A stretch of DNA of 8,109 nucleotides from Deltaproteobacteria bacterium (lineage in GTDB: Bacteria > Desulfobacterota > Desulfarculia > Adiutricales > Adiutricaceae), in contig JAISZP010000297.1 in NCBI GenBank assembly GCA_031269135.1, positions 1 to 8,109 of the forward strand, read 5' to 3'. The position numbers were made by a program, and so were the translations under genes. This document shows, piece by piece, positions 5,656 to 8,109 of this stretch. Position 1 is the stretch's first letter, and every line of letters begins with the position of its first letter. The notes beneath the pieces are model-generated. The model worked only from the letters and a program-made list of their open reading frames with translations, was not told the origin of the DNA and ran no database searches.

Positions 5656-6930
5656 TCAGTCCGCCGGGTTTCTCATAAAGGTCGGCCTTTCGTAAAACTT
5701 GGGGTTGGTGTTGGTCGGATCGACCAAACTGTTTTCCTCATATTTGGAAAAGGCGCCGGCCTGCACCGTTCTTTGAGCGATCGGTTTCGGGTTCAGGCGG
5801 ATGACTTGCCCGCTTTTAGGTTGTTGCAGCGTCACAACCTGGGGTTCGGGAGCGGGGGCGGGGGCGGGCGCCGCCGCCTGAGGCTCTCCAAGCAGCACCT
5901 CATTATCCTCCGGTTCGACTTCCAGGGGAATCGGCTCTTCGCCAAAGAGCGTTAAACCAGTCGCGATAACCGTAACCTTAATCGTGTTGGATTCGGCCAG
6001 CGACTCGTCGACGTAATTTCCCGAAAAGACGTCTAGCTCATTATTCGCGCCAACAGCCTTGACAAGCTCTTCATTAACCATCGTAAATTCAGAGATGAGC
6101 AAATTACTGTCGGCAGTGACGTTAATCAAGAGCGATTTAGCCCCTTTGACGGAAACGTCGGCCATCAGCGGACTTGAGATCGCCTGCTTGATGGCCATTT
6201 TCACCCTGTCTTCGCCGGAAGCCTGCCCATAACCCATGATGGCTTGGCCTTTGTGAGCCAGCACCGTCTTTATGTCGTTGAAATCGAGATTAAACTCGCC
6301 TGGGAAAGTGATGAGATCGCTGATGCTGCCGACGGCCCGCACCAAAATGTTGTCGGCGACTGCCCGGCTCTCTTTGACGGTCGCCTTCGGCATGACTTTT
6401 ATCAGCTTGGAATTATCCACCGGGATAATGCTGTTGCTGACCTCCGCCAGTTCCTTCAAGGCCTTTTCCGCAAGCTTCAAGCGATTAACTTCATGCTTGA
6501 ACGGCAGCACCACCACGCTGACTATCAAAGGACGCTTATCGGCGTCAAGTTTAGCGAGCGCTTCAGCGATGAACGGCGCTCCGCCTGTCCCGGTTCCGCC
6601 GCCTAAGCCTGCGGTGATGAAGACTATATGGGCGTCGGCCAAGACGGCTAAAATCTCGTCGATGGTTTCAGCCGCCGCCTTACGGCCAATCTCGGGATTT
6701 CCGCCGCACCCAAGACCATTGGTCAGTTTAGTCCCAACCTGGATCTTTATGGGCGCCTTGCAGCGGTTGAGGTCCTGCAGATCGCTGTTGGCGGCCACAT
6801 AAATCGGACCAACGATCCCACTGTCGATCATGTGGTTGATGGCGTTGTTGCCGCAGCCTCCGATGCCGATCACCATGATCTTTTCCACTCCAGAAGCGGC
6901 GTTGGCCACGGATTCTATCACCTCGGTCAT
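5656..6930 (-). CDS. ftsZ: Cell division GTPase FtsZ, complete divergent paralogue (FtsZ1)
   Basis: FtsZ is the tubulin-like GTPase that polymerises at midcell and organises the division machinery. This 424-residue copy has VIGIGGCGNNAINHMI (20-35), GLGCGGNPEIGRKAA (72-86), the tubulin signature GGGTGTGGAP (110-119) and the T7 loop NLDFND (214-219) with both catalytic Asp residues. A variable linker (about 330-408) with an Ala-Pro run leads to YERPTFMRNPAD (413-424). This matches the E. coli tail LDIPAFLRKQAD at Pro, Phe, Arg, Ala and Asp, so the conserved C-terminal peptide is present. Departures: GTGGAP rather than GTGAAP, and PFKHEVNR where E. coli has PFNFEGKKR, one residue shorter. ATG 6930 has AGAGGAG six bases upstream. 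A second ftsZ lies 324 bp upstream on the same strand; no ftsA is visible in the window. Confidence 0.96.
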   Translation of the reverse strand: MTEVIESVANAASGVEKIMVIGIGGCGNNAINHMIDSGIVGPIYVAANSDLQDLNRCKAPIKIQVGTKLTNGLGCGGNPEIGRKAAAETIDEILAVLADAHIVFITAGLGGGTGTGGAPFIAEALAKLDADKRPLIVSVVVLPFKHEVNRLKLAEKALKELAEVSNSIIPVDNSKLIKVMPKATVKESRAVADNILVRAVGSISDLITFPGEFNLDFNDIKTVLAHKGQAIMGYGQASGEDRVKMAIKQAISSPLMADVSVKGAKSLLINVTADSNLLISEFTMVNEELVKAVGANNELDVFSGNYVDESLAESNTIKVTVIATGLTLFGEEPIPLEVEPEDNEVLLGEPQAAAPAPAPAPEPQVVTLQQPKSGQVIRLNPKPIAQRTVQAGAFSKYEENSLVDPTNTNPKFYERPTFMRNPAD

Positions 6931-6936
6931 AGTTTT

Positions 6937-6943
6937 CTCCTCT
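6937..6943 (-). promoter_or_regulatory. ftsZ1 ribosome binding site
   Basis: AGAGGAG on the minus strand, six bases before ATG 6930-6928. It fixes the start of the only gene in the window that clearly begins with ATG. Confidence 0.75.
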
Positions 6944-6964
6944 TTTAAAAGTTATTGCAAAAGG

Positions 6965-7060
6965 CGCAAAAAATATTGAGTTTTATTATTTTTTATATTT
7001 ATATTTATTAAATACTCATATATTTATGTATTTTAGATATTTTAGATATTGGTTTTAGTT
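6965..7060 (-). promoter_or_regulatory. AT-rich upstream region of ftsZ1, probable promoter zone
   Basis: This stretch is roughly 85-90% A+T, in sharp contrast to the flanking genes. It lies between the end of the ftsZ2 region and the ftsZ1 ribosome binding site. It includes a 9-bp direct repeat TTTTAGATA (7031-7039 and 7040-7048) and a TGAGT/ACTCA pair at 6977-6981 and 7014-7018. Several -10-like AT hexamers are possible and I cannot choose one, so this is a region call only. It suggests ftsZ1 has its own promoter besides any read-through from ftsZ2. Confidence 0.4.
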
Positions 7061-7258
7061 GCCATAAGGTCCTCTTTTAGTTTTTAGCCGTTTATTATTC
7101 GCATAATCTCCATAGTCGCCGTCACGGGAGGAATCCGACGAGTCTGACGAATCTCCTGAATCCACCAAGTCTCCTGAATCCACCGAATCTACCGAAGAGA
7201 AAAAATCAATGAAAATGACTTCAGCAGAATCGACGGCAGCTAAAGAACAAGCTTTCAC
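7055..7258 (-). CDS. Possible small Ser/Asp-repeat ORF overlapping the ftsZ2 stop
   Basis: A 67-codon frame starts at GTG 7258, overlapping the ftsZ2 TGA as GTGA, an arrangement typical of translational coupling. The product begins MKACSLAAVDSAEV, continues as a Ser/Asp run (SVDSVDSGDLVDSGDSSDSS) and ends in a short basic tail (NNKRLKTKRGPYGN). The run comes from a 9-bp DNA repeat, which keeps all frames simple and could leave a frame open by chance. No Shine-Dalgarno precedes the GTG, and I recognise no family. It may be a real coupled small protein or non-coding repeat sequence; I lean slightly to the latter. Confidence 0.25.
   Translation of the reverse strand: MKACSLAAVDSAEVIFIDFFSSVDSVDSGDLVDSGDSSDSSDSSRDGDYGDYANNKRLKTKRGPYGN
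7131..7193. repeat. 9-bp tandem repeat, 7 units, between the two ftsZ genes
   Basis: Plus-strand units are GAATCCGAC, GAGTCTGAC, GAATCTCCT, GAATCCACC, AAGTCTCCT, GAATCCACC and GAATCTACC, starting at 7131 and stepping by nine. Because nine is a multiple of three, the array gives repetitive peptides in every frame: Ser/Asp-rich on the minus strand, Glu-Ser-rich on the plus strand. The plus frame has no start codon. Confidence 0.8.
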
Positions 7259-8109
7259 TTGAGTTTTTGCAGTTTAGAAACTGCAAAATCTTGTTCATGG
7301 AACTCATCAGCAGGCTCTATGGATTTTAAACCAGGCTCCAACGACTTTGCCGGCTCTACGGCCTTTATCCCGGACTCCATCGACTTTACATCAGCGGAAT
7401 CTTTGGCGTAAGAAAGACCTGTGGCCAGCACCGTCACCTTTATGGCGTCTCTTTTCGCTAATTGCTCATCAACCGCAAGTCCGGAGAAGACTTGGACGTC
7501 CTGAGCCTTTGCGGCGAAAACTATTTTTTCGTTTATGGTGATGTAATCTTCCAACAAAATGTCGCTGGAAGCCGTGACGTTTATGAGCACCGCCTTGGCG
7601 CCGGCTAAGGAAACGTCGGACATCAAGGGACTGGAAATCGTATTTTTTATGACCTGATCTATTCTGCCAGGTCCGCAGGCCTCGCCGTAGCCTATTATGG
7701 CTTGACCTTGAAAACTCAGCACCGACTCGATATCGCAAAGATCCAAGTTTAATTGCCCCTGATTGGAGATAAGCTCCGTAATGCTTCTGACGGCCCTGAC
7801 GAGGATGTCGTCGGTCGCCTTACGACACTCTTTGACGGTAGCCCTCGGGAAAACCTCAATGAGCTTGGAATTGTCGATGGGTATGACGCTGTTGCTGAGG
7901 CTGAAAATTTCTTTTAGGGCGGCCTCGGCCACCTTTATGCGGTTTCTCTCGTGAGGAAACGGAAGCACCGGAACGGCGACCACCATCGGTCGAGACGGTT
8001 CTTCTTTCTCCTTCAGGGCCTGCGCCACCACCGGCGCCCCGCCTGTCCCTGTCCCGCCGCCTAAGCCGGTCGCGATGAAGACGATTCTGGCCCCTTCCAA
8101 GACCTCTAA
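7255..8109 (-). CDS. ftsZ: Second FtsZ paralogue (FtsZ2), missing its N-terminus at the window edge
   Basis: The frame is open through the right edge, so the 284 residues seen are the C-terminal part; about 95 residues with the first nucleotide-binding loops lie outside. It begins LEVLEGARIVFIATG, followed by GGGTGTGGAP (17-26) and T7 loop NLDLCD (121-126), both Asp residues kept, so GTP hydrolysis remains plausible. Hand alignment to FtsZ1 gives roughly 57% identity over about 230 residues. Shared oddities include PFPHERNR, one residue shorter than E. coli PFNFEGKKR, and IPIDNSKLI in place of IPNDKLL. The tail after the core is about 50 residues. It contains two 13-residue units, KSMESGIKAVEPA and KSLEPGLKSIEPA, and ends FAVSKLQKLK, with nothing like the usual IPxFLR peptide. 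It therefore probably does not bind FtsA, ZipA or similar anchors in the standard way. Confidence 0.93.
   Translation of the reverse strand, partial: LEVLEGARIVFIATGLGGGTGTGGAPVVAQALKEKEEPSRPMVVAVPVLPFPHERNRIKVAEAALKEIFSLSNSVIPIDNSKLIEVFPRATVKECRKATDDILVRAVRSITELISNQGQLNLDLCDIESVLSFQGQAIIGYGEACGPGRIDQVIKNTISSPLMSDVSLAGAKAVLINVTASSDILLEDYITINEKIVFAAKAQDVQVFSGLAVDEQLAKRDAIKVTVLATGLSYAKDSADVKSMESGIKAVEPAKSLEPGLKSIEPADEFHEQDFAVSKLQKLK
7310..7387 (-). repeat. 39-bp in-frame tandem duplication in the FtsZ2 tail
   Basis: Two adjacent 39-bp copies (7310-7348 and 7349-7387) encode KSMESGIKAVEPA and KSLEPGLKSIEPA. Each splits further into a 21-bp and an 18-bp half with related sequence (GGCTCTA..., GGCTCCA...), suggesting successive rounds of duplication of a ~20-bp ancestor. 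All lengths are multiples of three, so the frame is kept. Confidence 0.8.

Noticed and set aside
7116..7257. Plus-strand Glu-Ser repeat frame (ESDESDESPEST)
   Set aside because: Opened only by the 9-bp repeat; no start codon or ribosome binding site and no neighbours on that strand.
7055..7258. Idea that the small Ser/Asp frame is a frameshifted continuation of FtsZ2 carrying its missing C-terminal peptide
   Set aside because: Neither this frame nor the FtsZ2 frame past its stop contains anything like IPxFLR, so a single frameshift would not restore the tail.

Overview
Every convincing gene in this 8.1 kb window is on the minus strand, so the window reads biologically from right to left. In gene order it holds: the 3' part of one ftsZ (FtsZ2, cut by the right edge), a complete second ftsZ (FtsZ1), a large cobalamin-binding-type radical SAM protein, a family 3 beta-N-acetylhexosaminidase (NagZ type), an unrecognised 180-residue protein, then cdsA and the 5' part of dxr (cut by the left edge).

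The gene set points to a Gram-negative-type bacterium: MEP-pathway isoprenoid synthesis, CDP-diacylglycerol phospholipid synthesis, cytoplasmic NagZ and FtsZ division. A radical SAM protein of this layout, together with cdsA-dxr, would fit Desulfobacterota (former Deltaproteobacteria) or a neighbouring phylum. That placement is an inference from memory of protein families, not a demonstrated assignment. Moderate GC coding sequence alternates with AT-rich or repeat-rich gaps. Five of the six visible translation starts appear to be GTG or TTG.

Layout: 7255-8109 ftsZ2 (partial); 6931-7254 a 324-bp gap with a 9-bp repeat, a possible small Ser/Asp-rich ORF and a very AT-rich probable promoter region; 5656-6930 ftsZ1; 5481-5655 a gap holding a 13-bp tandem array; 3669-5480 radical SAM; 2618-3655 nagZ-like; 2060-2602 unknown, these three separated by only 13 and 15 bp and probably co-transcribed; 1595-2059 a 465-bp gap with three separate tandem-repeat clusters and a hairpin; 758-1594 cdsA; 1-750 dxr, 7 bp after cdsA.

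The most unusual feature is the tandem pair of divergent FtsZ paralogues. By hand alignment they are roughly 57% identical over about 230 shared residues. Both share a one-residue deletion and other departures from textbook FtsZ next to the nucleotide site, yet both keep the T7-loop catalytic acids. Only FtsZ1 keeps a recognisable conserved C-terminal peptide. FtsZ2 instead ends in a short tail made of a duplicated 13-residue unit. A second theme is short tandem duplication in every long gap and in two protein tails (9, 12, 13, 16, ~18 and 39 bp units).
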